DNA from: Chrysomallon squamiferum
Lineage: Eukaryota; Mollusca; Gastropoda; Neomphalida; Peltospiridae
Assembly: GCA_012295275.1 (NCBI GenBank)
Contig: CM022670.1
Location: 12,487,083-12,549,582, forward strand
Length of the DNA: 62,500 nt
Direction: 5' to 3'
Under the pieces are notes generated by a model. It worked only from the letters and a program-made list of their open reading frames with translations, ran no database searches and was not told the origin of the DNA. Of this stretch, positions 1 to 18,947 are shown piece after piece. The number at the start of each line of letters is the position of its first letter. Position 1 is the first letter of the stretch. A program made the position numbers and the translations under genes.

Positions 1-682
1 ACTTTTGTTTGCAGGACATATTTCTTTTAACATTTTTTGAAAATGCCTGCGCTCATATAAACAAAACAAACAATGTACAGACAACACGATGTCATCTCTG
101 CTTTCTATAGCGTTTGTATAATAATTATCTGAGATAAGCAGCAAAGAAACTAAAATAGTATACCTTCCCACAGACAGAACGGCGCATCCAACTGTACGAA
201 CCGTCTTGCAAATGAAGAGAAATAAAATTAAAAAGCGACTGAGTGATCCGATAACAACAGAACGTGTCATGCGAGTTCAGTCACTAGGGAACGTCATCCA
301 CTTTAGTTCCAGCTTGAGAGACAACGAGAAAAAACAACAACAACAGCGACAAACTAAACCATCAACATACACAATAACAATGTTATGGATCATTTTTTTT
401 TTAATTAATTGTTTTCAATTTCCATAAATGTTTTAAATGTTTATATTAATACGCTCTATCTAATGTTATTTTAATTTCCATTTCCATTATACTATATTAG
501 CGTAATAACAACGACGACAACAACAACACCAACAACAAAACGATAATAATAATAATAATAATAACAACAACGAGAATAACAGTAACAATATCAACAACAA
601 AAACAACAGCAACAATAACAACAACAACAACCACATCATCATCAACAACAACAACAACAATAATAACTTTTTCTGTTTACAG
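1..682. other. Upstream intron of the glutamate receptor gene
   Basis: No exon is recognisable here. The last 180 bases are an AAC/AAT/CAA-rich low-complexity tract (about 500-667) leading into the acceptor ttctgtttacag at 671-682. Upstream receptor exons, including the signal peptide and most of the amino-terminal domain, must lie before the window. Confidence 0.6.
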
Positions 683-7069
<6,387 letters not shown>

Positions 7070-7115
7070 CACAGAATGTCAATTTTGTTTTGTTTTGTTT
7101 TGTTTTTGTTTTTTT

Positions 7116-7121
7116 AATAAA
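7116..7121 (+). promoter_or_regulatory. Candidate polyadenylation signal of the glutamate receptor gene
   Basis: First AATAAA after the receptor stop codon, 47 bases downstream and preceded by a TTTTG-rich stretch. Other AATAAA-like motifs follow, so the true cleavage site is uncertain. Confidence 0.4.
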
Positions 7122-9710
7122 AGAATGAAAGCGCGCAACAGATGTTTCTAAAAATAAAATTTATGTGTATATAAAGTTGAAAGTGAGAAAATTATATCTA
7201 CTGTATATAATAATAAAAAAGACTACAGGATCAGAAATTTTGTTCAGTGTTCCTAACTATTTTGATATGTATTAAAGTAGCCAATGAAATGTTGCTTTAG
7301 ATGTGACATGAACTGTTAAAATGTCTGTCATTGGAAAGAAAACTAAATCTCGTCTAAAACGAGATTTGATAATTATTCGAACGAGAGAGAAAAAAAAAAA
7401 GACAGATAATCAGTTAATACTTGAAGAAGAGGGAAAGAAATAAAATTTGTTGGAATTTTAGACTATCAGTATTTAAATGTATTTTCCTTTTTCTTTTCTA
7501 CTTATTTTCTTTTTTTAATTATTGTACATTTCACTATGCAGGGATATGACGCAGGCCTGAATATATCACTGTTTTTGTGATTAGATTAAACGTACAAAGT
7601 AACTTTCGAGAAAAATATCTATTATATAGGATAATCAAACTATAAGGAAAATTTGTATAAAAAATAATATATTTCATCCAGAATCAATTATAACAATAAC
7701 AACGTCTTCAAAAATAATCACTTTTAACACTTTCACTGCTGGTCAGTTGATAATTCCTAGTTTACAAGTTTGTTGGAATTGTAGAAAAAAAAAAAAAAAA
7801 AAAAAAGTAAATTATTGTTATTAATTAATAATGGCGGATTACTGTTAATTGCAATGTGAATAAAGATTTTACTAACAACATTACAAGAGTATGTTGTGTT
7901 TATCAAATACGTTTCGGTAAAAGCAGACAGTTTTTCAGTTCACGTTAAATACACCTTGATTTAGATGGTTAAATAAAAGAAAAAACAAACTGAAAAAAAA
8001 AAAAAAAATAAAAAAAATATAAAATAAATAAGTAAACACCATCTGAGACATTCATTACGTATCAATACTTATTTGAAAGCTAATAAATTATTATGATATT
8101 TAATATATATATATAATATAAATGTTAAATACAAACTTTCAACCGTATTAAAATCTTATAATAATCATTCATGACTGTTTGCATTTCGCCTATCACTGAA
8201 TAAATAATTATCCATTGACAAATTAATAAATATTTGTTGCAACGTGTTTCTATTTACCTAAAACAACTTAAATAAAAACTGAAAATGTAAATAAATGATC
8301 TTGTTTTAATAACATTTATGATAGATTTAGCATTTAAATTATCCCCCCTTTTAATATTATTATTACTACTACTATTTCTTAAATTAATATAATTAATAAA
8401 TATTTGTATAAACTTCTTTCTGAACATTTATATCAGTGAAAACCTCTGTAAGTTAAAATTTCCATTATACACTTTGACAAATAAAATAATAATGCTCACT
8501 GGGTAATTAAAACGGTACCTGAGTTGTCAATTGAGGAGTTGCAATGAAAACCCATTACGACCCAGGTGCAAAGGATCCCGCTTTGAATTTGCTTTACCTC
8601 GTTCTAGTATAGATATCTCATACATGGATTTTAAACAAAGTATTAATAAATATATTTTCTCTAAACGGATGATGATTGAATTAAAGATGTGTGGAAAAAT
8701 ATGAGCGAACAAGAAGGTTGTTAAAAGAATAAAAAGGAAGAAAAAAGAAAAAGAAAAAAATATTATTTGTCATAAAAGTGGTATAGGCATATATATATTT
8801 CTTTACACTCTCTCTTTATTGTGTGTTTTTATACAATATTTGTCATTTATACATAATTTTTCATTTAAAACAGACACAACGGATTTCAGTTAAAATTTGG
8901 GAAAATCGATTTTATATACCCAGCAAATTGAGTTACGAGCTCTTTCCACTGTATATGTATTTAAATTTTAACTGTTATTTTATAATAAAGTGAATGGAAT
9001 TTCTTTAGTATATAATGAAAATAACTGAAAATGGATGTTTTTCCTATACAAATGTCAAAAAAACTCGAATCGGTGTATGTTGAAAAAAATGATGACCTCA
9101 GTTAAAATTTATTTTCTAATTAGTTAACTGACAACTGATAAATTTATTTAAATGTTTTTAATTAATTTTAATATATCTAATAATTTTTATATCCCCCTAT
9201 TCATAGAAATCCTGCGCAATAACATAACACCTCACCATATAGAAATAATACAAAATAGTTCAAGTCTGGTATAAATCCATTTTTTTTTTTATATAGAAAT
9301 TATTAAAAATTTTTAAATTTTTTTTATTATTATTTTTTTTTTTTTTTTAAATAATTATATTCATTAAAAAAAGATAAAAAAAATAAGTTAAAACTGTACA
9401 CTAAAGCATCTTAAAACAATAAATTAGCACTCTCTGAGCTGCTGATTAAAGTTTCGGATTTCGTGTTCTTCAACGTGTGCTACAGAGAGACGTTTTTTGT
9501 CAAAGAGGCGCAACTCTCTTTGAGATATTAGTACTAAAATGACGGGATTATCTGTATTTTGTTCAACATAGAATTTGAGTCTACGATATTAACTTTATTA
9601 GTGCAGAAAAAGGATTATACATAAATAAAACTGAAATTTAAAAATAATCATACAAAGAACAAACAAACAAATAAATAAATAAATACATATAGATAGAAAG
9701 CTAGATAAAC

Positions 9711-9833
9711 GGATAGACATACAGACAAATAGATGGATAGATAGATACTTATATAGATAGATAGATACGTAGACATATAGATAGACAAATAGATAGACAG
9801 ACAGACAGACACACAGATAGATAGATATAGATA
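9711..9833. repeat. GATA/GACA tetranucleotide microsatellite
   Basis: Interspersed GATA, GACA and CAGA units, imperfect, intergenic. Confidence 0.85.
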
Positions 9834-10703
9834 GATCTTTCAGTTGGGGCGGTTATCAGAAAAGAACATATAACTATTTATTTTGTTATTATTTATACAT
9901 TTATTTTACATTACCTTAATTCTATTTATATGATAATTTATTACCTTTCTTTTATAATTTATGCTGTTATTCACACGAACTCCATACAGCTATATTCATG
10001 TGTTTTGTCAACGTGTCAGACACCTGTGACAGACATGACACGTTTTTGCTGAGTAATGTCAGCACAGCAGATTTTATAGGAGCAAGTTACTTCATCTATA
10101 ATTATCGTCGACCAAATCGTTTTATCTATGTTTTATTCCACTATACTAAGAGCATTCGATATCTCTTAGTTTACCCCCTTTGTAAGGATTGTTCTCCAAG
10201 CATAACTGAGGTCACGAATTGTCATCGTCTGATATAAATTATATACATGTAATATATTTGGCGCATATCCAGGAGGTATTATAGAGGATTGTTTTTTTTT
10301 TTTGTTTTTTTTTTTCTTTTTTGTCCTTTGGTTATTGGTATATATATATATATCATTTTGAAAATAGGTTTTAGTATAAAGAGAAACAATTTAAAATAAA
10401 GACATTTTATTTTAAATGTTTGTGATATTATCTGTATAAATTCAAATGTTAACACATAAACACACACACACACGAAAATACTCGCTCATACATGCGTTCT
10501 GTCTGCCTCTCTCGTGAAAAGCATACCGATTAACTCTGCAAGGGAAAATGTATACTATTTCTTATTTATTTATTTTAACGGAGATATTATTATTTGTAAA
10601 AAAAAGTACAGTCTGGTTTATAAAAAAAGATCGCCGGAGATGGATACATGCATTCAATTCTGAGGTCTAAATTTATACTTTAACACTTTTCAAGTAATTA
10701 AAT

Positions 10704-10735
<32 letters not shown>

Positions 10736-11050
10736 AATAATAATAAAAATAAAAAAACAACAGCAACAAACAAACAAAAACAAAAAACCCAGTGTGTTTT
10801 GATAAACATGTTTAACAAAGGTGTTTGTTGCATAAAGGGATGGACAGGTGACTAATAAAGGTTCTGATAAATTACTGAAATGTAAAATGTTTAGTTTTTG
10901 AAACGTATGGATAATAAAGAACTATTGAAAACTTGCGTAAGCTTGACCTAGCCTGCGTAACGTGTGGTAGGTTATCTAAAAATGAACATAGCACATTTAG
11001 ACCATTATATTATGCCTAAATTAATAATCATTTGCAAACGCTTGCAAAAG

Positions 11051-11089
11051 TATACATACATACATACATACATACATACATACATACAT

Positions 11090-11128
<39 letters not shown>

Positions 11129-11130
11129 TA
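11051..11130. repeat. (ACAT)n(ACAG)n compound microsatellite
   Basis: About ten CATA units switch cleanly to about nine CAGA units. Confidence 0.95.
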
Positions 11131-11506
11131 TATATATTCTCAATGGCCGAATATGTGCCTTGACCAAACAGGCACCAACACAAAAATTTTACATAAAAAG
11201 CATCTCTGCTTTCAGCATCATTGTACTTTACAGTTTTCAAATACTGTGTTAATTAGTTCCTTTTGTATATTGCTACCAGCAGACCAAATTTCCGGTACAT
11301 ACCAAGAAATGCAAAATATTATTGTATACGAGACACTTGAGCTTTACTTCAGATCCGCCAGTGGCCAGTTAAACCAGATCAAGGATTAGGGATTAATTTA
11401 ATTTGTAACATCTGTAGCGGAATATGATCAATACATATATAATTATCTGAATGGTTATCTTGATGTCTGACGGATCTATTTTTGAGAATCTTGTGAACAG
11501 TACGTA

Positions 11507-11507
<1 letters not shown>

Positions 11508-11574
<67 letters not shown>

Positions 11575-11575
11575 G
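11508..11575. repeat. (AAT)n(AT)n microsatellite
   Basis: About fourteen AAT units followed by about twelve AT units. Confidence 0.95.
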
Positions 11576-11769
11576 TCATATATTCATATATTCATTAAGT
11601 CGTATTCTTACTATATATAATATAGTAACGCAGATCTGAACATTGTATGTACTGGTTATTTCCTGTTCCAAACAGTGCTTCAAAAGTAACGTAATAATTA
11701 CAGGTTGACCAGATATGTGTTTATGCCATAGTGTGGCAATACAGCTAAAATACTATCCAATTTTTTGAG

Positions 11770-11819
<50 letters not shown>

Positions 11820-12309
11820 CTTTCAGTTCAACTCATTTCCGAAAATGATCGCATCATAGGTTTATCTTTATGTCCATTAGTCAGACAGGCAGTCAGGTGG
11901 AATACTGACCAATTATTTATTGGACTGCTTCATAACAAAGCAGTTCTAGTAAAGTTTCTAATTAAACGCGTTTTGGTCATGTATTATACATGTGATCCTG
12001 AATATATATTTGCCGGGATGTTTAGCCCATCTCAAACTAAATTATTTATTTAATGCTAGCTGTGCCGGTATTATGAAAGGGGAGAAATCATTGTACAGAT
12101 TATTTCTCTTAGTTTCATCTGTGAGCATATTCTATGCCGCAGGATGATGACAGTAATATAATTGTTGGTAAAATACATCATATTGATAATATTTTTAAAT
12201 ATGCAGATTTTTTAAATAAATAGTTATATTTTATGGCTTGTACACAGATGACCAGTAATTGATCCCTGAGACCTTCACCTCAGAAACACACGTCACTTTC
12301 TAAACAAAA

Positions 12310-15300
12310 ATGGCCGTGGATGGGAAAACGGAGGTTGCAAGTGGGTTTATGTCACGTTTTGCTGCGGAACTGTTTGGAAGTCCTTTGAATTTGGTTCTTC
12401 TTGGTGTTTGTTCATTTTTAGTTTACAAAATATTTTCTGGCAGACGAAATTCTGGACCACCTGCACCGAAGGAACCAGAGTTAGCTCCTTTGAAAAAACA
12501 GGATTTCACCATTGAGCAGCTGCGGGAATACGACGGGAAAGCGAAAGAAGGGCGCATTTTGATTGCTGTAAATAATAAGGTGTTTGACGTTACAAGAGGC
12601 AAAAGGTTTTATGGACCAGGTATGGGATCATATAAATTGTGATACATGTGATGTCATCTCGTTTTGTTGTCAAGTTAACACCATATAAACGATAATATGA
12701 TACACATTGTTGAGTCATGAGTGTATTACTAGTAACTATTATTAGTATTATCATATTCATTAATATTAGGTATGTGACAAAACACGTACGTGCGCCGCTG
12801 CCATAGGTCGCCCGATTATTGTGACGTGTTTTTGCTTACCTTGAAGAGGGGACCCTCATTCGTGTTTCTATTTAGTCATTATTTTTACGTATTTTCAAAA
12901 ACAACAAACATCATGACATAGTATTTATTTTTTGATATGCCATCTTTGGTAAACAACGGAGAATTAACAGACAAATTTTATACAAATATTATAGTAGCAT
13001 ATAGTTAATGTTTGGATACCAGAATGAATGAGTGTTTTTAGCAAACGATGAAAACAAAAACGACGCAGCCACAGCTGATGCCTTACAAGTTTGATTTTTT
13101 GTTTATTTTACTGAAAGACAAGCATTTTATGTGGCATAATGCAAGGAATATATGGTATGATGCTTCTAAACCTTTCAGTCATGAAAAATTATCTTTTTGT
13201 ATATTGGTTTAATTTCTACGAATTTTTGATGATTACATAATTAAGGCATACAAATTTGAGCTAAGTAGTAAATTAATTAATTAATTTAAATTCATGAATA
13301 TAGCAACTTGCTTAAAAATACTATTTAACTTTAGAACTCATCAAAACCTTCATTTTGATATATAATACATGTACACAGGATTAAAACCATATAAGATATT
13401 CAGTGTTGACATTGAAAAATGACAGAAACAGTTCAGTTTCTCAGTAGATTATGAAGTAAAAAATACCTTCAAATTTTATTCCAATAAAAATTCTTAACTT
13501 TTTCCTTATCATTGCAATCAAAGAGATTTTGGTGTCATTTTAATATCCATTTTTCATTCTGTCAAATGATATATAGTGTTTTAGGAAAATAATTTTGTCA
13601 CATACCTAATAATATGATTAACACTGTTCATTTTATAATAACTATGCATATTAATGTTTATGTAACAATTTTCTGACATGTAATGTTATGACTATTTGCA
13701 TTTAAATATTTATATAAAAGCTATAAATCCACATGACCATGTATTGTTAATTTTAATACTTTTGTATTATTTTTCATCAATATGTTTTCGTTAATATACC
13801 TTAATGAGTTATGTTGTTATTTTCATTAGCTTTATCTTCTAATAATGCACTGTGTTTTATTAGCTGCATGAAATTGCAGATGTTAAAGGTTATTCATGTG
13901 TTGCATTTACTGGACATTGGTAATATCTCAGTTATCATGTAATGATGTGTACAAGACCAAGGTTCATTTTGTCTTGTCTCAGGTAGTAAATGTAAACAAA
14001 TGTTTGTAATCTTTGTAATATTTCTAAGATCTAATGCTATTAAATTTCATAAGATCATGCAAACATTTGAGATGGAAAAGTCAACATCAGTTGTGTCATT
14101 TTAATGCCCAACATTAATTATATTTAACACTTCAATTAAATTTATGTAATTTTATCAATATTTTAATATTGCTTTTTATTATTATTATTATTGTTATTAT
14201 TATTATTTGTTTACATACTGTCAGTCAACATTTTAATTTAATTTTTCAATTTTGTATTTTTGTTTAGTTTCCTATTTTTATTTTATTTTTATTTATTTTC
14301 TAATCATCTAATTAATGAGTAATATTGGTTTTGTCTTTTGAGGATTGACAGTTTGAAGCAATGATATAAATGCAGTTCTTATTAGTAATGAAGATAGGTA
14401 ATGTTTAGTTTAAATAACTTAAATATTACAACAAACTGTAATATCAAGTTGTAGCCTAAGTATGACAAGTGCATAATTCCTAAAACATTTCATTAATACA
14501 AGTTGAATTTCCTTTCACTTTAATGTCACCTAGATTTTTCTTACAGCATTTATTAAAAACTTGTTTTAGGAAATACTTCAGATGTTTTTTGTTTCCAGTT
14601 TTATTTTACTGTTTTAGCCCTGAAAAGAAAAAATGTATTTAAATATGTATACTGATTAAATCATGTATGATAACTGATACTACATGATAATTGTAATGTA
14701 ATCACTTGTTTTAAAATACCTTATTAACAACCAGATTATAATCAGTTTTTAAATTCTCTGGTAAAAAAAAGTCATTGTAGAAAACAAAAACTTGTGTTTT
14801 ATATATAATAATTAACTGTTAATACTGAAATGTGTTTCTGATGACTAAAATTGTTATTTTCATTATATACCAGAACTGAGATAAGTTGCAAGTAGAATAA
14901 AGACTTGTCAAAATAATGGTCGTATAATGTAATTCACTTAAACAGATGACATTTTATACAAAGCTGTTACACAGTAGTAATAATAGTTGTGCAAATGGTG
15001 CCAGAATATCTGTCTAATCTTTCTATCTGTAAATATTTCCTATTCAGCCACAACTTTATATAGCTGTAATATAGCTTGTTATGTATATATATTATAAGGT
15101 ACATAAATAAGTATATATATATACATACATTTATATATGTACCTTATAACATATATTTATATATGTACCTTATAATACACATAACAAGCTATATTACAGC
15201 TATATAAAGCTGTGGCTGAACAGGATACATTCACAGATAGAAAGATTAGAGACAGATATTCTGGCACTGTTTGCACAACTATTATTGCTACTGAGTAATA

Positions 15301-16462
15301 CATATTTCAGAAAATCATTTATTAGTATGGCATTAACTGATCAAAATAGCCCAAACAGTTTCTTCTGTAATATTTTTATAAATATCATATTTCAAATACA
15401 ATATTGATATATTCTCTGGTAAAACATATTTATACAAAAACATTGTTTTTATACCTAATAAATGACTGTTAACTGTTTTTGTTAAATACAGTTATGTTAA
15501 TTGCAATATTTAATGTATAGGTGGGCCTTATGGATTATTTGCTGGTCGAGACGCTTCCCGTGCTTTAGCAACCTTTTCTCTGGGGGAAGAAGCCCTGAGA
15601 GATGAATATGATGACCTCAGTGACCTGAATTCAATGCAGATGGAAAGCGTGCGAGAATGGGAAATGCAGTTTACAGGTAATTCAGTTTGAACAAAATTAA
15701 AATAATAATAATAATAATGTTAATAAAAATTCTTAACACCTCTAAAAACAAAACAAAAACAAAATGATTTAAAATTATATAGTATACAACTTAGAAGAAG
15801 AAAAATAATTTTGTACATGAAAATAAATCCGAACTTATAAAAAATGTCACAGTGTAACTGGGACAAAAAAGGTATTTACAAACAAGTCAGAATGAGAAAG
15901 TATTATGAGTATGAAGAAACATGTTTTTGTTTCTAAACATTTCTCTTACATTCATGAAACATGTGCAGTAAAACTGAATATATCTATAAAAAAATACATT
16001 TTAAAATTATTTGCACACCAGATGTATAAAGAAAGATGGTCAGATAGTGTCAAAATAAACTCCTTTACAATAGCACTCAGAATCATTTCCCTTAATTATT
16101 AAGTGAGATCATTCTGAGTGCTACTGTTAAGGAGTTAATATATTTGAAACTCAGACAATCACAAGAAATTGTGTAAATCCAGTTTAGTTAATGAGATGGA
16201 ACTGAAAATTCCACTTAAAGATTTTCTTTGAACAGAATTTTAATGAAATAAAGTTTTAAAAAATCTAAGTGTCCTTTTGCTAAGTTTGATATCTTATGCA
16301 TCTTGTTCTTTTTCCATATAAAGACTCAAGTTTTGTTTTGCAGAAAAGTATGACTACATTGGTAAGCTGTTGAAACCAGGAGAACTGCCTACTGAGTATT
16401 CAGATACAGAGGATGAGCAGACAGAAGACAAAAAAGAAAAACAGGACAAGAAATCTGACTGA
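12310..16462 (+). CDS. PGRMC2: Membrane-associated progesterone receptor component (PGRMC2-like), complete, 3 exons, 194 aa
   Basis: Single-pass ER/endomembrane protein with a cytochrome-b5-like haem-binding domain; the family binds haem and supports P450 and sterol metabolism. Exons: 12310-12619, 15521-15676, 16344-16462; all junctions GT-AG and in frame. The start ATG has aaaATGG context. Residues about 26-42 form the membrane anchor ([17 protein letters not shown]), followed by RR and a Pro-rich linker. The b5-like domain runs from [12 protein letters not shown] to about GKLLKPGE and keeps [13 protein letters not shown] and [13 protein letters not shown], including the tyrosines linked to haem binding. 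The stretch [19 protein letters not shown] and [13 protein letters not shown] match human PGRMC2 better than PGRMC1. The acidic tail YSDTEDE resembles the CK2-site region of PGRMC1. Intron 1 (2.9 kb) carries a mariner-like element and a large inverted repeat. An invertebrate is expected to have one co-orthologue of PGRMC1/2, so the symbol is approximate. Confidence 0.96.
12766..13609. mobile_element. Non-autonomous mariner-like DNA element in PGRMC intron 1
   Basis: The left end ttaggtatgtgacaaaa (12766-12782) is the exact reverse complement of the right end (13593-13609). Both ends are bordered by TA (12764-12765 and 13610-13611), the usual Tc1/mariner target duplication, and mariner ends often begin with TTAGGT. 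The 844-bp interior shows no transposase frame, so it would be non-autonomous. Only the ends pair, so it is not a hairpin MITE. Confidence 0.6.
14966..15300. repeat. Large intronic inverted repeat (two ~138-bp arms)
   Basis: The left arm (about 14966-15103) and right arm (about 15163-15300) are nearly reverse-complementary along their whole length, including gttgtgcaaa / tttgcacaac, agctgtaatatagcttgtta / taacaagctatattacagct, and ataaggtacat / atgtaccttat. The spacer is about 60 bases of TA-rich sequence. It lies in PGRMC intron 1 and ends 220 bases before exon 2, so the pre-mRNA could form a long hairpin. Confidence 0.85.
16054..16141. repeat. Intronic palindrome in PGRMC intron 2
   Basis: The arm actcctttacaatagcactc pairs with gagtgctactgttaaggagt, and the interior is also nearly self-complementary around a centre near 16097. 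Weaker complementarity extends to about 16000 and 16190. This is the shape of a palindromic MITE or its relic. Confidence 0.7.
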
Positions 16463-18897
16463 AACATTTGTGTTTACTGAGTGTCTGTGTATGAGTGACA
16501 TCCTTGTCTAGCATGAACATCTACAAACATCAACAGCAGATAAAGTTTAGTGAAACCTGGATTAACCAAATATACCCTGTAAAGAAATCAACCGAAGGGA
16601 AACAAATTATATGTATTATTATATAATGTGTTAATTACACTGTTATATTCTAATGCATATGATTTACAGCAGGGGTTTTTAAAAAAGATAAAATAAAACA
16701 GTCACTATGTTTAGTGTAAGGCAGGTGAGTTGGAAATTGCACTGTATGATTTGTGATATTTTTGTTTATGATGGCTGAAAAGTATAGAGTGCATACATCA
16801 CTGATGGTCATTGGTAGATGTAAATAATTTTTCACAGATTCAGAGAATTTATGAGAGCAGACAAGAAAAAAGTATTTATAATTATATACAACAAATTTGC
16901 AATATAAATCATATGAGTAATAGAGAACATATTAGGTAATTCTTATGCATGCAGTCACATAGTTTGTGAAAACATATGCTGTCAGTTACATATGTTTCTA
17001 AGAAATGATTACCACATGTCCAGTAATTAACCAGTCTGTATGATTGCTTATACATATTCTCAAAATTTCTGCAAAATTGCACCATGGAAATTTTAAAAAA
17101 TAACTGTTAATTTGATATTTGGAAATTTTCTCAAAACTCTATACACATTATGTAGTGAACTATGTACCATGAAAAGTTTTGAAATGCCTATGTATGTGCT
17201 TTCTCTTTTTAATATTTTACTTTAAAGTTAGTCTTAGATTACTTGAAAATCACTGTTGGCCAACGCTGTTAACTGCACAGATCATTAGCTCTTTTTTTTT
17301 CTTTTTTTTTTTTAAATATGTTTACAATTTTGTATGTGTTTATTTTTCTACTTTTGTTTAGATTTTGCAATTTTGTATTTCTGACTGTGGGAAACAAAAA
17401 AGACAATATTTAACTTTTAAAATTGTCATCACTGCAAATATTAATATTTTTATTATTTGTTAAATAATTTTGTCAGTATGGATTATGGTCCTTTGTTTTT
17501 GTCTTTAAACTTGTAGAAAAATGCCATTAATACCAAATACAAATTTTAATATGATCTAATTATGGTGCAGTTTCCCATATAAGGATTTTAGTGTTTCAGT
17601 TGTTATTAATTTTTTTTTAATAGACATTAGTTTATTATTTCATTAATATTATTTTTTTCAATACACAGTATTAACTTTAAATAATGTAAATCTGTTATGT
17701 GAAATAAGATTTTTACATTTAATATCTGTAATTGGCTATATATTTTGACATCTGTGAGAAACATTAATTTAACATAATATCTTCTGAACAAATGGCACCT
17801 TAAATATCTTGTCTTGAATTCGCCAAAGAGTAAAAGAAAATAGGCTGAAACTTAGAAACTTCAGAACAATGGAAAAGTACAAGCATCTTCTGAATGAGGT
17901 AGAGGGGATATTTTCTGTGACTGTTTGTCCTATTTACTGTTTAGAACTTTAACATTCATTTTAATATTTGCTCAAAACTTTGTTCAGATATCACAGGAGA
18001 AACCTGTCATTCAGAAATACAAGTAGATTATTTATCCCTGCAAAAAAAAAATTAATATAAGTAAAAGATAATAATAATAATAATAGAATAAGATTTGAAA
18101 GGTTTTGTGTGAAATGAATCTGTACTATACTATGTTCTAGATACCTATTCAGCTTTCCAACCAGGCTTACAAGAGTAGGCGTTTGAAACTTACATATTGT
18201 TATTAATGTATCTGTATGTTATATTAATAATTAGAAAAACTATTGCAATAGTAGAAAAGCAATGTTCAATATTACTGCTTTGTTTTTTTTTTTTTTTATC
18301 TGTATCCTTGCAAAAAGTTTTACTATGGTGCTTGAAATTTGGTTTTCTTCTTTTTTTAATTTTTTTTTCTTTTAGATGTTTTTCTTTTCATATCAGTTTC
18401 AAGTGTAGGTTGTTTTTGCAGGCTAATCTAAAGACATTGCTATCAAATTTGAAAACTAGCATTTTAATTGTGTGTACTTATTTTGTTTTAATATTCCTTA
18501 ATTTTGATTAAAGCATGGTTATGTTCTTAGATGTAAAAGCATATGAAGAGAACACATAAATAGACTGGCTTGCATAAAAGAAACTTCCAGGATAGTTGAA
18601 TTGTTAATTGTGTGAAATCTAATCTGTGTTTTTAATGCTTCAAAAAAAGAAGAAAATCAAACAAAAACAGAAATATCTATATTTTTATTTGTTTTGGATA
18701 GCTGTGTGTATTTGCTTTTTGTCACATAACCACTTACACATAATTTAAAAATACATCAGTAACAAGGGAAATGAGACAGCTGATAATGTATTATTTTATT
18801 TTATCATTTGAAGCTTATTGGTTATTGAGGTAAATTGGCTCTGTTGATTATGTATAGTATGTGTGACTGAGTTTTCAAATTTACTGTAGCGATAATA

Positions 18898-18898
18898 T

Positions 18899-18944
<46 letters not shown>
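18898..18944. repeat. (CA)n microsatellite
   Basis: About 22 CA units. Confidence 0.95.

Positions 18945-18947
<3 letters not shown>

Larger units (their letters stand above)
7070..12309. other. Intergenic region between GRIA and PGRMC
   Basis: AT-rich sequence without a supportable gene. It contains A/T homopolymers (about 7785-7806, 9330-9348), a tetranucleotide GATA/GACA tract (9711-9833), an AAC tract (10708-10735), an ACAT/ACAG tract (11051-11130), AAT/AT (11508-11575) and ATT (11770-11819). A small hairpin (tcaaagag ... ctctttga, about 9498-9524) is visible. The reading frames here are short or built on microsatellites. Confidence 0.7.

Noticed and set aside
9498-9524. Small hairpin resembling an RNA element
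   Set aside because: Too short and without a conserved loop or downstream element to name it.
9998-10237. 79-residue open frame in the intergenic region
   Set aside because: No domain, no splice partners, no similarity that I recognise; length is within chance for this sequence.
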